A stretch of 64,000 nucleotides of DNA from Theocolax elegans (Eukaryota; Arthropoda; Insecta; Hymenoptera; Cerocephalidae). Each line of letters opens with the position of its first letter. The first letter of the stretch is position 1. Shown here in pieces: positions 13,681 through 27,931 of the stretch. The stretch covers positions 31,679,058 to 31,743,057 of the forward strand of contig CM047426.1 of NCBI GenBank assembly GCA_026168455.1, read 5' to 3'. Below the pieces are notes generated by a model that searched no databases, was not told the origin of the DNA, and saw only the letters and a program-made list of their open reading frames with translations. The translations under genes were made by a program, and so were the position numbers.

Positions 13681-14879
13681 ATATAGAAACGTAATTATAA
13701 AAAATTTTTCGTCGAAACGAACGGATAAATTTACGTAAGAAATATCGTGACGTAGATAATCGTGAAAAAAACTGTCGGTTCATAGCTTATTATAACGGAG
13801 CTTCGATGAAATTTACTAGTTCATCACGGTAAAAACTCGTAAGAATAACATACATAGGTGTACATTACACGGCTGTAAATAAATTCACCTAAAATTGAGA
13901 CAGTAGATTGTATTATTTCAAATATCTAAAGTCTAAATTATCCAAACACCAAGGCAAATATTATCAAGATTTCTAATTTAATATATTTTTATTATTTGCA
14001 TTAGAGAGAAAGGATAATGTAAAAGATAAAGTTGCATAGTGTATTAGTTCATTTTTTGTAAAATAAGCAGTCTTAATAAAAATATTTAGGTTTTGCGCCG
14101 TATTTTAGAATATATCTGAAGTAATGTATGTATGCCCATAAACAAAATAACCAACGTGAGTTCACAATATAACTAGCAAGTATTTCGTGTTTTTTAACTT
14201 GTCAATTTATATAAAGAAGACCTGGCAAAAATTACAATTTTTTCTAATATGTATAATGTTATTTGTACTTCATTAAATACGAGAGATGTATATAATATCA
14301 ATTAAAAATTAAACAAATTCAGTACATAAATTTTTTATGTAACGTTAGCATTTTGCGTTTGAATAATAGAAGAATGAGTCTCTGTTCCGTAGTTGAGTCG
14401 TATCCATATCATTCTGTAAACTTAGCGATCATAAACACAGGGAGATGAAGCATCGCAATATATGAGAAGATGATTCAGCTAAGCGAACTACACGAGCGAT
14501 TCGCGGAGACTTAGCGTGCGATTCTTATCAAAAAACATTAAAGAAAATGTCTGTAGATCACCGAAACGGGGAAAAAGAGAGAGGGTGAGAGAAATAAAGA
14601 CGGAGAGAGAGAAGGGAGAGGGAGAGAGAAAGAGAACATTACATAATGCTAAATCATTTCCTACAAACATTTTCAAACAGAACGATTCCAAAAGAGACTC
14701 TGTGATAATTTAAGTTATCATCGAGAAGCATAAACATTTACGCTCGGTGTTATCCGAGACCAATCCATCTTTCGGTCTTGGACCGCCATCGTTCGGCTCT
14801 TTTAAGAAAACGAGAGGGGAGGGAGGAGGGGATAAGATAGAAGAAGGACGCATGCCTTGAGCAAGCCGCGAACAAAACA

Positions 14880-15150
14880 CGTGCGACGAGAGCGGCGAAA
14901 GCGCAAGACAAGAGGGAAAAAGGGAACGACGACATCTGGTGCAAATGGAGGCCGGTGACGCGCAGACGAAGCTGCGTTAAGATAAATACAAAAAGTCCGC
15001 GAAAAGAAGGAGGCGCGATCTCTCTCCTTCTCCTTCTCTCTCCTTCTCTTCCCCCCCCCCCTCTCTCTCTCTCGCTCTAGAGGTGAAGGACCTTTAACGC
15101 GTAAGCGTATATAAGAGTCCGACGTTAATACGTGCGCGCCCAAGCCCTGT
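14880..15150. promoter_or_regulatory. GC-rich islet with CT/C tract and TATATAAG sequence
   Basis: A CpG-rich patch contains a pyrimidine tract at about 15017-15077 with a run of 12 C at its centre. TATATAAG follows at about 15109 on the plus strand. The 158-codon minus-strand open frame across the patch is Arg/Glu/Lys repeat-derived. I infer a possible intronic regulatory element only. Confidence 0.2.
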
Positions 15151-15854
15151 GCGCTATATTTGTGCAACTTTACTGAACGTGCAACTAGTAATGAGTCAAT
15201 TATTTTCGGTGCTTTAGTCGACTTTAGAAATATTTTGAATAGAACCAAAATTGATAGGAAGATTCTGATATAATTCATAGTCTATTGGTTTTACGTAATT
15301 CTTAATTCTTTGATTGGCAAAATTAATTCAATTAATGATCGACAAAATATTGAACTTAACGTTATTTCTAAACGTCTCAATTATATATCCTATTACATTT
15401 AAATTCTCGATAACAATTGTATTTTTAATATGATTATATCACATCGTCATTACATTTATTAAAATGTTCTGACTTTTAATACATCTTAATGTCGTATAAA
15501 CTCTTTTCTCAGTAGAGAACGAATCACATACGCGATCCTAGCACTATGCACTCGATAATAATGTAAAAGAACATTGCACCTTCGTATCTTAGCTTTCGTT
15601 TTATATATAAATGACATTTCAGCTTTAATTTTATCGTTTTCTTTAATTATATACCATGCATACTATTAATTAATTATTTATCTGACTTACTTCTTTTGAA
15701 ATATATTTTGTTCCACCTCGAAGAATTACCAAACAAGAATACACTTATGTGGAAATAAGTATATATAATTAATAATCAGCGATACGAAGGTACCGATATA
15801 CCTAATCGTATCATAAATAAGTACAGGGTATGTTATTCGTATATAGTGTCATAG

Positions 15855-15856
15855 CT

Positions 15857-15894
<38 letters not shown>

Positions 15895-15904
15895 GGAGAG
15901 AGAG
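15855..15904. repeat. (GA)n microsatellite
   Basis: GA-rich simple repeat with AAAG interruptions. Confidence 0.9.
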
Positions 15905-18900
15905 TGCTCTAGAATACAGAACGACGTTATCGTATAGTGACGTAGGTTAGCCGAGTGTCGTTTCGACTCGTAAGCCAGATGAAGAGACGGCTGTACGGTC
16001 TACCCTGGAGCTGACCGATGACCCATTCGTAGATCAATCTATTCTCTTCTCTGTTTCTCTCGTAGGATCGACGCACACCTAAGGAAGACTCGCGAATGTC
16101 GAGGAAACGTGACAGAATTCCTTTTGGTGTTATCGTCGAGAGTTCGTTCGTCCTCTGCATCTTCATCCCTTCATTCTGCAGCGGGACGAAAGGACGAAAG
16201 GCTCAGCACGTTCAGCAGGATCACCCAGACATTTCTATGATCCTCTTTTATGGAGTTGCTCGCTTTGTATAACCATACATTTGGCGCTTTAGCTCCAAAT
16301 CTTTAGGAGATTGATTGTTAACGCTCTTTGTGTGACGATTTTCCATTTAGTTCCACATGATTTCGACATTACAATTTAATATGTAACATTCTTAAGGACT
16401 TACGATTAAGAACATATACTTCAATTCGAGTAATACAATAATGATAGATAACAATAATGCCTTATATAAATTTACAATAAGTATTGATCTACTTCTTAAT
16501 AATTACTCGAATTATTTTATTAAATTAATTATTATTAAGTATAATATACTGTATTTAATTGTGCACGACTAAACCGGATTTATCATATAAAATGCAATAG
16601 ATCGATGACTTTTAACACAAAATAATAATCAAATTTCTTAATGTATATTCTTTTACAGAACGTTTTTTGTATCCGTAGTCTAAAAAACGTACGAGAGATA
16701 ATGTTATTTACATCAGCTGCTCATATTTTCTCTTTAAAACGAACAAAAAAAGTAAGAAAAAACAAAAATAATGCGCAGATTACACAACATTTTATCTGTA
16801 GGATATAGTTCGATTAGTTGAATTCGACAAGCCTTGGCAAAATGGTACGAATCGCCAAGAAAATGATTATCGATATACACACACGACGTTTACTTTCGTC
16901 CAGCACGCGCATACGACGAGATAAGGCGCGGGGCATTTACGCAATGATTGCATTGCAAGCGCAAGAAAGAGATAGAGAAAAAAAGAGATAAGAAACACAA
17001 GGTGGGTTTTGTCGAAGTGAATCACGGAACAACAGAATATTCAATGGTAAGCGCTCTTTCGGCAACATTAAACGTTTTATCGATCAATTATTATATTGTA
17101 TACTTCAATAGATTATGTTTCAATACGAAAAAAACCAAAAGAATCGCTCCTCGTGCATAGTTCACCATCCACTCTGGTGAGCCAATTTCTACATGGTTTT
17201 ACAATTCTAAAAATTTATTGACGATAAGACAAAATCATAAAACGACAATCAATTATCTAAGATTTTTTACTATTTATTTTTACCGAAAACTTTAAATATC
17301 AGTTCATTTTACTATATACGTGGTATTGTAATACGTATATTATTGTTCAAAAGAAAATTGTTAATAATGTATAAGAGAAATCTGCAATTTCAAAAACAAA
17401 GCTGTTATGATTATGTAGAAAATAATGATCTGCTACATAAATAAAAGTTAATTTAGTATTCAAACAAATGTATCTTACCTATTTTAGAAATGTAAATTTG
17501 CATGTAAATAAAGTTTATTTATTTTAATATAATAAACGATCGCTGCTGGAAGAAAAGATAAGTTAAGTAAGGTATTTCGCAACTCAATAGTATATTATTC
17601 AAATCTCTGACAAATGTCTAAGAAAATGACATTTGCAGGCTAGAATATTTGAATAAAAACTTTTTATATATATATTTCAACTATATTTTAGTGTCAAGCG
17701 CATTTTGGCTTACTGGATTTATATATAAATTATTTTTATACTAGTATTCTCAGAGCGTAAAATTATGCTTATCTTGTGTGAAGTGTAAGAAGTAAGAATA
17801 TCGTGTGTATGCTAAATTTAATAATCTTTTGTTTATAACTTCATGAAAATATTAAAATCTGTCAAAAATATTTCGACTAACCCGGATTATAATTATACAT
17901 TTTTAGGTCATGAAGAAACTTATATGTGAACACATATGGTCACAATTACTCCAGTTGACACTAGTTTATGCCGGTAAAATAAATTACAATGGAGTTTTTC
18001 ATGCACAGGGACAATATGTATAAACTGCTAATATATCTTTAACGTTTCAACATTCAAAATTAATTGTAATGTAGCTCATTAAGCGCTTACACTTTCTACA
18101 TTTATTACAAATCAAATAATAAAGAAAGCATGGAATTCATGAAAAAATTCCAATAGATAATTATAAAATATTTCCCATTTTCTTTGAAACTATCCATTAA
18201 AGTGCTCGAAAACATAGCTCTTTTACGAGACCAATTTATCTTTATCAATCTATATCTCTCTTAAACAGCTTTATCCTATATGCCGCCGTTACCCTTGAGT
18301 TTGTAGATGGCGTATAAGGAATAGGAATATGCCAAGAATACCATCGGTTACCAACTACTAAGTGGATTAACCCATAGCTATCAATTCAATGTATAATAAA
18401 TAACGTCTCCTGCAAGTATGTGCGCAGTCTTCTCTGCGTCCTGCGAACCATTGACAAATAAGTATTATGGTACATTTGCAATATAAGTAATAAGCACTTT
18501 TACTGTATAACGTACACATATATGTCTTGATGCTCCTACGTTATGAAAAGTATCACAATAAATTATAGCAAAATATACCGAAAAATATAAATGATTTTTT
18601 AAATATACAAAATGTAATCGTTTGATAAATTAAGATGGTAATTTGATAATACAGATTAACTAATTATTAAGACCTACTTTTTGATAGTTTTTCATTACAG
18701 TGTTCAACTTTTATTGTACTTATTAGCTTAAAACGATTAAAATAATAGTAATTTTTAGAATATATTCTAAAGTAAGTATAAAATGTACCATTCCATTGCA
18801 ATATTAATATAAAAATAATTAAAAAATATACATATTACTTATAAATTGTGAAATTGTTCGTTGACTATTGATAGGCAATATTCTTTGAAACAAATAGATT

Positions 18901-18989
18901 TGTACACACAGGAGTTTTGAAATGATACTTTCAAATGTATTCGACTTAAAAGTAGAATACAAGATAGTAATTATCAGCGCACACGGTCT

Positions 18990-19520
18990 AGACCTTGAAA
19001 AGGTTCCTAGAAAGAGTAGATATACATAACACATAGGTATAGGAGATTTTGTCGCTCGGTGCAACAAAAGCTAGGAAGGCCCGTGAGCGTGAGAAAGACG
19101 AGGACCGCCGCGCAAATTGTATGTCTCTCCCTCGTCTCTTTGAGCGATTGTCATCACGCGGAAGAAGAAACACACACACATAGACACACACCACACACAC
19201 ACAGGGAGCGAGCGCGACTTACGCTCGACCCGCCTGAAGAAAGAGAAAGAGAGAGAGAAGCGGGGAGTGACGTGCAGTCGTTGACCTCGCGCTTATGTTA
19301 ACAAATATCGCCGGGGCTAACAAGCCGAGCAGCACCACGTCAGAGGCGAGCCCGCGCGATGTTGTGCGCGCATGGGCTTACCTACTTCGCAAATAAATTA
19401 GGCGCCCCTTTCGACCTAGTTGCGTAATTAAAGTCCCCTTTCGTCGGTGTGTAGCCGAGCACGAGTGCGGCCTACCGGAGGAAGAAAGTGTAACGGTGAC
19501 CAGCAAAGCCCTGGATCGAC
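18990..19520. promoter_or_regulatory. GC-rich island, candidate intronic regulatory element
   Basis: About 500 bp with high GC and many CpG, including a GAGAGAG cluster (19230-19258, GAGA-factor type) and homeodomain-type cores such as GTAATTAAAG near 19430. A donor-like AG/GTAAGC occurs on the minus strand at about 19377. No coding domain is visible in any frame. An enhancer or alternative promoter of the surrounding gene is the simplest reading, based on composition alone. Confidence 0.3.
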
Positions 19521-19745
19521 CAAGACGAAAATATTTTTAAATTATCGTCATTTCGCTTCCTGACCGATAGATACAAGTACTTGAATTGTAGGTGCACGCG
19601 TTGACGTCCCATTTTTATGGCCCGTGTAAAAGTTTAACGTTCTACCGTCTACGTGATGCTTTTTATTTGAGCCAGTTAACTCAAAACTTCCTGTACCACG
19701 TGAACGAACGTTCTTTTTTCCCTCTCTTTAAATAATCTCTCTCAA

Positions 19746-20014
19746 CCCCTTAACTGGTGCGACTTTTACAACTTCATGTCCCGAAACTGGTATAGTCGTA
19801 AATACTAAGTCTAGTTGCACATAGCAATTGTCTATCGGGTTAACTATTTCAAATTCGCCATTTTGAATCCGGTATTTCATATCTCGCAATTCTAATGCCA
19901 GATTAAGGTTCAGTGACCCCAAGAATAGTTGTATACCAAGTTTCGTTCAAATCCGTTGAGAATTGCAAAAGTTATTCAAATATGCACGTATATGATTCAT
20001 TGCCAATTAAGGGG
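19746..20014. mobile_element. Short inverted-repeat element (MITE-like)
   Basis: CCCCTTAACTGG at 19746-19757 and CCAATTAAGGGG at 20003-20014 form 12-bp termini with one mismatch around a 245-bp non-palindromic interior. The interior is unlike its AT-rich surroundings and has a 64-codon minus-strand open frame without recognised features. No clear target-site duplication is visible. It is probably a small non-autonomous element, but chance pairing of 12-bp ends is not excluded. Confidence 0.4.
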
Positions 20015-20700
20015 CTACAAAATCTAATACTTAATGAAGAAATGTAGCACTTTGTAATCGACAGATTTCTGTCGGTAACGCAACGTGCCTAAAAATATTT
20101 ATAATATTCTTCAAAATTTTATTGATTACATACTTAATTAAACCAAGAGTATAAATGAAAGTTAGCTCTCCGACTTCTGCTAAAATATATACCTCAATAT
20201 ACATATTTTAAAAAGATTCTACGTCTTTACTATATAACTATAGTAATGAAATGTATTTTAGAATACATGGTATTAGGCAAATGATAATTTATTAAATTAT
20301 GTAATATATCGTCATCCAGCTATTACATTATAAAATTTCTAGGCTACAAGACTTGAAGCTTCATATCTTTCTTATAATTATTATATCACATATCTTTAAT
20401 TAGAATAATAAGTTTTACATGATTATATTGATTGAATTTTATTTTAACTACAATAAAATTATTAATAGCAATTGGAAATATCTTGATTTATATAATAGTA
20501 AGTATAAACAAATTTATCTTTATTTCACGAGTAAAATTTTTTGTTTATTATGGACAAAAGTAAATTAAATTCACTTAAAGTTTTAATAAAACTGCAAGAA
20601 GATTCAAAGTGATGTTGAGAAAGCGACACAAAGAAACTTTGAAAAAATGCCGAGCCAGTAAAAATTTAAATTTGTACCGAGATTTTTACGACTAAGCGAG

Positions 20701-20725
20701 GTATATATATATATATATATATATC
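20701..20725. repeat. (TA)n microsatellite
   Basis: Perfect TA run. Confidence 0.9.
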
Positions 20726-23700
20726 CTTTTAGGCCAATAATGATTTCTACGTTGCTCTTTGTGAATAATGTATAATATGTAAATTTCAATTGCATAAATG
20801 TCGGCTGATCGTCCTGAGAGTTTCCGATACGCTATGGGGAGTGTCTCAAAATATATAAATACAGAAAAAACCCCTTTGCAAAGTGTGTGTCAGACTACTT
20901 TGCGAAATTTAATAAATTTGCAATATAAGTTTTTTATATCTATATTTATACTTTCTTTTGAATTACATATTTTATTTTATTTATGTGTCAATATTTAATG
21001 AAAATTTAAATAATTTCTTTGTGTAATAAAATAAAATTAAACAGTTTATACACGTCAGACAATTAAAACATGTTATCCATATAACTATATCCATTGTTAT
21101 AAAATAAATTAGGTAATTACCACACAAATTATTGAGAACGTAAATTAATTGAGTATGCAATTTGAATTTTTTAATTACTTATTATTAATTTTTAATTAAC
21201 AAATATACTGCTTATGTACATAACATAATAAATTTAAATGTTCATTTGAAATAAAATAATTCATGATATATACTTCTCAAAGAAATTAATAAGTTAACGT
21301 TAATCTTCACCCAGCAAAATTTATCGCAATAAAATTGTTCTACTTCCACTGCTACTGCTCTCTTTCTTAGGTATCGTATTTTCGGGTTTTCAGGATTAAT
21401 ATTCCCAAATATTCATCTATTTTCACCTATTAATCCTGTTATAAATTTTACTAGTCTATTAGACAAAAAAGTCGAATTGCAAGAATCAATTTATGTGTTT
21501 CTTTATTATTTTTATATTTTAGTTTCCGGTTTCACTCTTCTTGGTATACATCTACGTGTTCGCCTATTAAAATGACCAAGTGCAATTACGTTTAAAAATA
21601 GCAATAACGCAGGAGGAGTCCTCATGCACTCGATTGCATCAGACTATGCGTACGGACAAAGTCGGAAAATATCAGTCCGCTCGGTAATCATCCAAATTAC
21701 TTGACTAACTTTTCAATCTAAGAACACCTTAGTGACCCTCTTTTGATCTCTCAAATTAATGGATTTCAGTAATAATTGCAAGCACATAAATCACACATAA
21801 ATCATAAATCGTAAATATATAATTTATGATAACTAAAAATAGGACTTTTCGTTCCTTTTAATTTACTAAAAATTATACGCCTAACATTACATTTAATTAA
21901 GTATATAAATTTTTTAAATAAAATAAATGTAAATATCAATTGATTAATTATGCACGATAACGTAAACTCATTGAATAATGGTAATTAGTGGAATAAAGAA
22001 TTTAGATTAAAAGATTTAGATAACATTACATATACATTAACGAAATTAAATATCGCTGTACATTTATTTACAAAAGTAAAATTTTGAAAGTATAAAAATT
22101 CACTCTCGAATATACTGTGACCTATGAGTGAGTCGTTTGTATTTCGTTCTAAAATGATGACATTTTCATGTTACAGAACATAACTTTAAATTGTTGCTTA
22201 AATTATACGCATATCTTGTCAAAAAATAATGTACTGAATTTGTAATTTATTTTTGTAAAATAATAACTTGTTTCTTATTAACTAGTGCTTTTAAAAGTAT
22301 ATTCTTGTAACTTTAACTATGCAATGATTTAAAATAGAGTACAAATTTTATCAAAAGTACATCTATTTACTAAAATAATTGAAATAACTTTGAAAAGAAA
22401 CCTGACATTTCTTAATATCAACAATGACTAATAATAAATTTTAATTAATCTACCGTGCAGCAACCACATTTAGTAAAACTTTATTTTGACGACGCTATTG
22501 CTATGTATATAAGACGGACTTCATATCGCCGTAAGCCCGAGATGACTTCCGGCTTACATTCTTCGGGCTTCGTACTTTGTTCTTTTCTCTATACCTTCCT
22601 TTTTTCTCGTTTCTTTTTTTTGTATGAGAATCGTAGTAGTCATAGGCGCGAACAAGAATGAAGGAGAGTGAAGAAACGGCGTAACTACTACAGCAAGCGA
22701 GTCCAAGTCTCTTCATTTTGAGATAGGAGCGTATAGATATAGGAGAGAGAAAGAGTGAGAAGCCATGCATAATTCATGGCTCAGGACCAGAAAGCGGATG
22801 ATGAGTCGAGCGAACGCGAAAAAAGAGACGAAAAATGAACCAGCGCGAGTTTCCGTCCTAGTCACGGAAAGTCTCACAATGAAAACTACCGGACACGATT
22901 TAATGCCTATATATACCAAATTTGTTTCCTCTCTTCTTTCTACATAACTCTTTCTCTCTCTATCCCTGGTACGTCACTCTCTCGCTATCTTTGCGCACGA
23001 GTCTTGTTGTAATAGCGAAAAAGTAAATTGCTGTTCGTTCGTTGAGATATTAATTATTACTCGTCTCGTTGGATTAAATGCTAAGTACATCCATTCGCTT
23101 TTGGGCTACAATAATTTTTTAAAACTTTTCATCGTATATGGAATGTGTCAATCTAACGAAATCATGACGTTTGAAAACAATTTTTCAGTTTCTTATTCAA
23201 AACACATCTGATTTATATTATATGCAATTTAAAGTTTATATTATTATTATATTATTAATACTTTATAACGTAGTATACAAAAAAGGTTGAGCATAATTGT
23301 TTTTATAAGGCAAAAAGTAAATGGGTTAATGTTTGTTAAAATATCTGCTTTAATCGTTATATCGCTTATCGTTTATATAAGTAAGCCTTTCCACCTTTCC
23401 TTAGAAAAAAAGTTTAATACATACCTAAATAATTGTTTCGCTTTCCACTAAGGATAACTCGATAATAATTAAAAATATTTAAAGGTGAAATTAGCACAGA
23501 AATCGTCAAACACGTGTCAAGCCGATTAAAGATACTGATAAAAGTAATCTAACATGCTTCGAAAATCGTAAACTTGCACTTTTCCGCTACTACTACCTAT
23601 ACACATACATACAGAGATATATGTATGATGTACTTTATATACGTTAGACCAGCGTGAAATATTTGCTGCTAATATGACACATTGCTATTATAAATGTGAA

Positions 23701-23782
23701 ATAATTGCAGGCATTATTTAAGCATTACCTTCGTATAGTTTATCAGTCGTTTTCATGTAATGGATGTACTATCTCACCCATA

Positions 23783-23789
<7 letters not shown>

Positions 23790-23814
<25 letters not shown>

Positions 23815-23815
23815 T
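23790..23815. repeat. (TA)n microsatellite
   Basis: Perfect TA run between two TATTTCTA repeats. Confidence 0.9.
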
Positions 23816-25711
23816 TTCTAGCACTAATAACAATTACCGATAACTTCGAGATTTACAGCGATTGGATTTTTCCAAAATGTTCTACACAGGCACCTATGCA
23901 CATACACACTTCTTGCGCATGGAGTCTTATCAATTTATCAAGTACACTTCACTTTGAGAAATTATTACGGTTTTAGAACGCGATATCGGAATAAAATCTG
24001 TTTCTTCTACAAATGTAATTTAATAACAAAAAAGATCTTTATTTCACTCTATATTTGAGATGAATTAGAGACAAATTAAACGGCTTACTTTTGCCACTTA
24101 ATTAATAATAAATTTTAATGTTATAAAGATATTACTTTATTCGTAACGTATACTCTGCAGATTTTAATTCACTGTATAGCAGTTACTTTATTTCTTTGCA
24201 AATATCAATATCTTAATAAGAAGTAAGGCGTGATTATTAAAATTTCATTTCTTCAATGTTTAGTTGAAAAAAAAATTATTTTTATAAAAATAAAATTAAG
24301 TCATTTTACTCCAAATTTCTAAACTAAATATAAAATTAGTTTGATTTTAATAATACTTTAACACCAGTACTATAAGGCGGCGTGCACGTGAATCGCATTT
24401 ATTGTACACATGCTTTCTTTAAAAAAAACAATACAATAACAAAGCGTTGTTAAATATAGAAATTGTAGTGTTGTACAACTTCATTCAGCAGCGCGTTTAG
24501 TTAATCGATAAGTCTTTATAAAACACGTTACCACGCAGCCTCATACCAAATAATGCTTTCCAGAGTCTAGATGAGCAACAACTTCGTGATCGCTATTTAT
24601 GCATCTACACGCAGAAAAGGTAAACGAAATTCATAACGTAGCCTTGTAGGCAATAAGAAAACTTGCGGTAAGCAAAAAAAATAAACCTTTTATCATTGAT
24701 GCACAAAAAATAGCACAAAAATTCATGTTGTTTGCTCTTTAGTTTTTACATTATTGGATAACAAATAATCTCCAATATTTTTAAAAATATATATATCTCC
24801 TTTATTTTGTAAGCATTAGCATGAATAAAATTGTAGGTATACTTTACGATACTTTTGGAATATGAGAGAGTTTTACCAGGTATAAACCCTATATAAAAAA
24901 TAATACAACGGATTTTGTATAATAAATGTAATATAAGTGGTGAAAATAAAGACAGTATATCCAGAGTAATGTACAGAAATTTGAAAAATATGGACAAATA
25001 TTGGTTAGAAAAAAAAACAAGACTCTATATATAAGTTAAATAAAAAATACTAGAAAGCATTTTTATTACTGTATGAAAGAATATTAGAAAACAATTAAAC
25101 TAACTGAAAATCTAACAGGGAAAAATATAAACAAATTAATTTAATTATGAAAAAGGAAAACTAGGTAGAAAAAGTTGAAGGTATGAATGAATAGATGAGT
25201 AAGGACTTCGTTTAAACTGAGATATGAATATATACTGAAAGAAAGTATTTAATATAAAGATTATTAGTATCAAGATTGCCATATATAATGTCAATTAATT
25301 AATAGGAGAAGCAAGGCTTCAAACCACATAAATATATAACTATTGTAAAAATCGCGAATAATAAATAATTAAATTAAGACATTGTCGAGGAGAGTACTTG
25401 AACTTTGGTAAACAAATTTTCGTAAACAGTGTAATACAATTCTTTACAGAAAAAAAAATACGTAAAAAAATACAGGGTATAAAGATATTTGACCGTTTCG
25501 AGAAAACTGGGAGAAAAAGTCTAATAAAAATAGTAATTACTGGAGTTGAACAATTGTTATCTCTAATTAAAAATGAAAAGCAAGCTTAAATGAAGAAATT
25601 TAACACTAACTTAAAAAAATAAGATAAAATTTAATGGAAACATTTAATCAAAATTTTCGTGAATATGTAATTATTTTTCAATCAAACACAAATTTTGAAT
25701 CATTAAACCTG

Positions 25712-25800
25712 TTTGGACAAACCAAAGTTGACATATTAAATCTTATATCAGTTATTTTCTCGTAGTTAGATAACTGTTACGTTGGGTATAACACAAGTTC
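25712..25800 (-). repeat. Dispersed repeat, copy 2
   Basis: Partner of the sequence at 72-481. It has the same order of ACAAACCAAAGTT, TCAG, TTTTCTCG and TTAGATA. Minus-strand readings of both copies share an LSN-EK--DI pattern, suggesting a decayed coding ancestor that I cannot name. Confidence 0.3.
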
Positions 25801-26736
25801 AATCATTTCACAGTCATATTCAAACGCACATATATTAAATAAGTTAATTTCCCGGAATTTAGATATTACCCTTGCGAGTGCACGGAATGTATACAACTTA
25901 ATTAAAGCCTATTTCTTAGACAATTACAATTAAACAAATTCATTAATATATATATAATTTTAAAGTATTTTTAATGAAAAATTCAGAAAATTTTACAAAA
26001 AAATTATTTTAATGTTTATAGTGAAAAATACATCTCCTGGGAGCTACAAATTAATGAAAATGGGCATACAATGCAAAAAAGTGCTAAAATGTCAACTTTG
26101 ACTCTCTGTATCTTAAAATAGCGGCCCCGAAAAAATCTGAAAATATTCGGAATAACTACTGGACACTTCTAAAACATATTCACACAGTTATAGCAATATT
26201 CATTTTTTTCATCTTCAATTTCACAGAGAATCACCCATACATACATATATACATACATACATATATAATAGTTATTAAATATTATTAAATTAAGTAGGTT
26301 ATTAAAATCCTAAGACCAAAATGAAATCCTATTTTGCACTTCTTCGATTACCATAATAACAAAGTATATTCGGTGTCATGTTTATAGGAATCCAAGATTA
26401 ACCAAATCATATGCTTCCAATTGGAAACTGAAAGGTGAAATCATTGGGGACATATATATGAAAGTTTATTCCATGAATATAATAATGGATTTTTTTTACT
26501 AGAAAATGAAGAATTGCAGATTCATGGAGTAATATAATGATATATTGATGTATTTGCCAACTACCTGGCATTATGCATCAATATAATAGGATTATGAATC
26601 AATCAATAACTTTCTTTCTCAATCTCAGTCAATAAAAAGTAAGTAATTTGGACAAAACAATGTTTTATATAGTTATAATTCGGTTCTATGATACTGAATA
26701 TATGAAAATTGCAAACATATTAAGCACTTTAACCTA

Positions 26737-27350
26737 CAAGGAGAGTATCCCAACTCCGGGAAACAGATTTTTATCAAATTCCAGGATATTTTTAAAATAT
26801 GAAGAAAGCCAAAGTTATAGATTCTAATGCCCTTTCTTACGATAGATATAAGCAAATAACGAAAAATTTCGACAAAAAAATCCCCGACTTTTATCGTTTA
26901 TATAACTTCGAAAACAAATAAAGATTTGCACTCGAGCCCAAATTCGAAAGGAGATCAAGTAGTTTAAATTAAGAAAAAGATGCTTAAATATCTTGATTTG
27001 GTCGAAAGTTATGAAAGAAAAACGAATTTAACGATATTTTGATGACAATTTTGTATTAAAAAATTTACAATTTTTTTAGGTCCATATTATCTTATTTTTT
27101 TTTTACCATAACTTTAGATCAAATCAAGATATTTGAGCTTTTTTTTAAATCCAATCTGTTCGATCTCAGTTTTTTTTTTTAATTTGAGCTCGAATGTTTA
27201 TCTTTATTTGTCGAAATTTTTCGTTATTTGCTTATATCTATCGTAAGAAAGGGCATTAGAATCTATAACTTCGGCTTTCTTCATATTTTTATAGCAGTAA
27301 ACATATCCTAGAGTTTGGTAAAAATCTGTTTCACGCAGTTGGGATACTCT
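26737..27350. mobile_element. Foldback element, copy A (614 bp)
   Basis: The whole unit is one long palindrome. It begins CAAGGAGAGTATCCCAACT at 26737 and ends with AGTTGGGATACTCT at 27350. An inner arm of about 74 bp (from 26801 on the left, ending near 27283 on the right) differs between arms at only one base. A second, more central inverted pair reads ATATCTTGATTTG. There is no ORF. It is a non-autonomous foldback or long-TIR MITE, the best preserved of four copies in the window. Tiny open frames inside it are by-products. Confidence 0.75.
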
Positions 27351-27514
27351 ATCACATAGACCAAGAAGGTGCAGATTATAGAGGTAAAAGTTAGGCACAA
27401 CTTTAAATAAATACGATATGTATTAGTTTGTACCTATATAGAGAACAAAGACACTTTGAAACATCAAGTAAGATAAACATTGGTTGGGTCATTTTGCACT
27501 TAAACTAGTACTCA

Positions 27515-27931
27515 CTAGGAGAGTGTCACACCTTCGGGTTACATATCTTGACCAAACTTTAATCGGTTATAACTTGGAAACAAATAGTAGTACATACTCA
27601 AAATCAAAACCACAAGAAAGCTGACACCAAGTAGTTTATTGAAATTAGATTGAAAAAATATGCTCAAAAATATTGATATGGAATACAATCATGGGAAAAG
27701 CAAGGAAAAAGTTGATGAAATTTTGATAGAACTAAATTTTCGCCTTGATTCCAAGTATATATCTCTATTTGTTTCCGAATTCATATATTATTACAGTGGA
27801 AGTAATAATTTTTTTGATAAATTGCTTTAGTAGTCTATTACTAAAAATATGGATTTCATAATATTTTTATATTAGATGACAACCTAGAGTTTGGTTAAAA
27901 TACGTCACCGTACGGTATGACATTTTCCTAG
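27515..27931. mobile_element. Foldback element, copy C (diverged)
   Basis: The left end reads TAGGAGAGTGTCACACC. The right end, read on the minus strand, is TAGGAAAATGTCATACC, and both continue into TTnACCAAACT. The interior shares ATAACTT-GAAACAAATA and AGTAGTTT blocks with copy A in the same order, so the two belong to one family. Arm divergence is higher than in copy A, suggesting an older insertion. Confidence 0.6.

Noticed and set aside
14802..15278. 158-codon minus-strand open frame
   Set aside because: Its middle is an Arg/Glu/Lys repeat from the CT/C tract and it has no recognisable domain.
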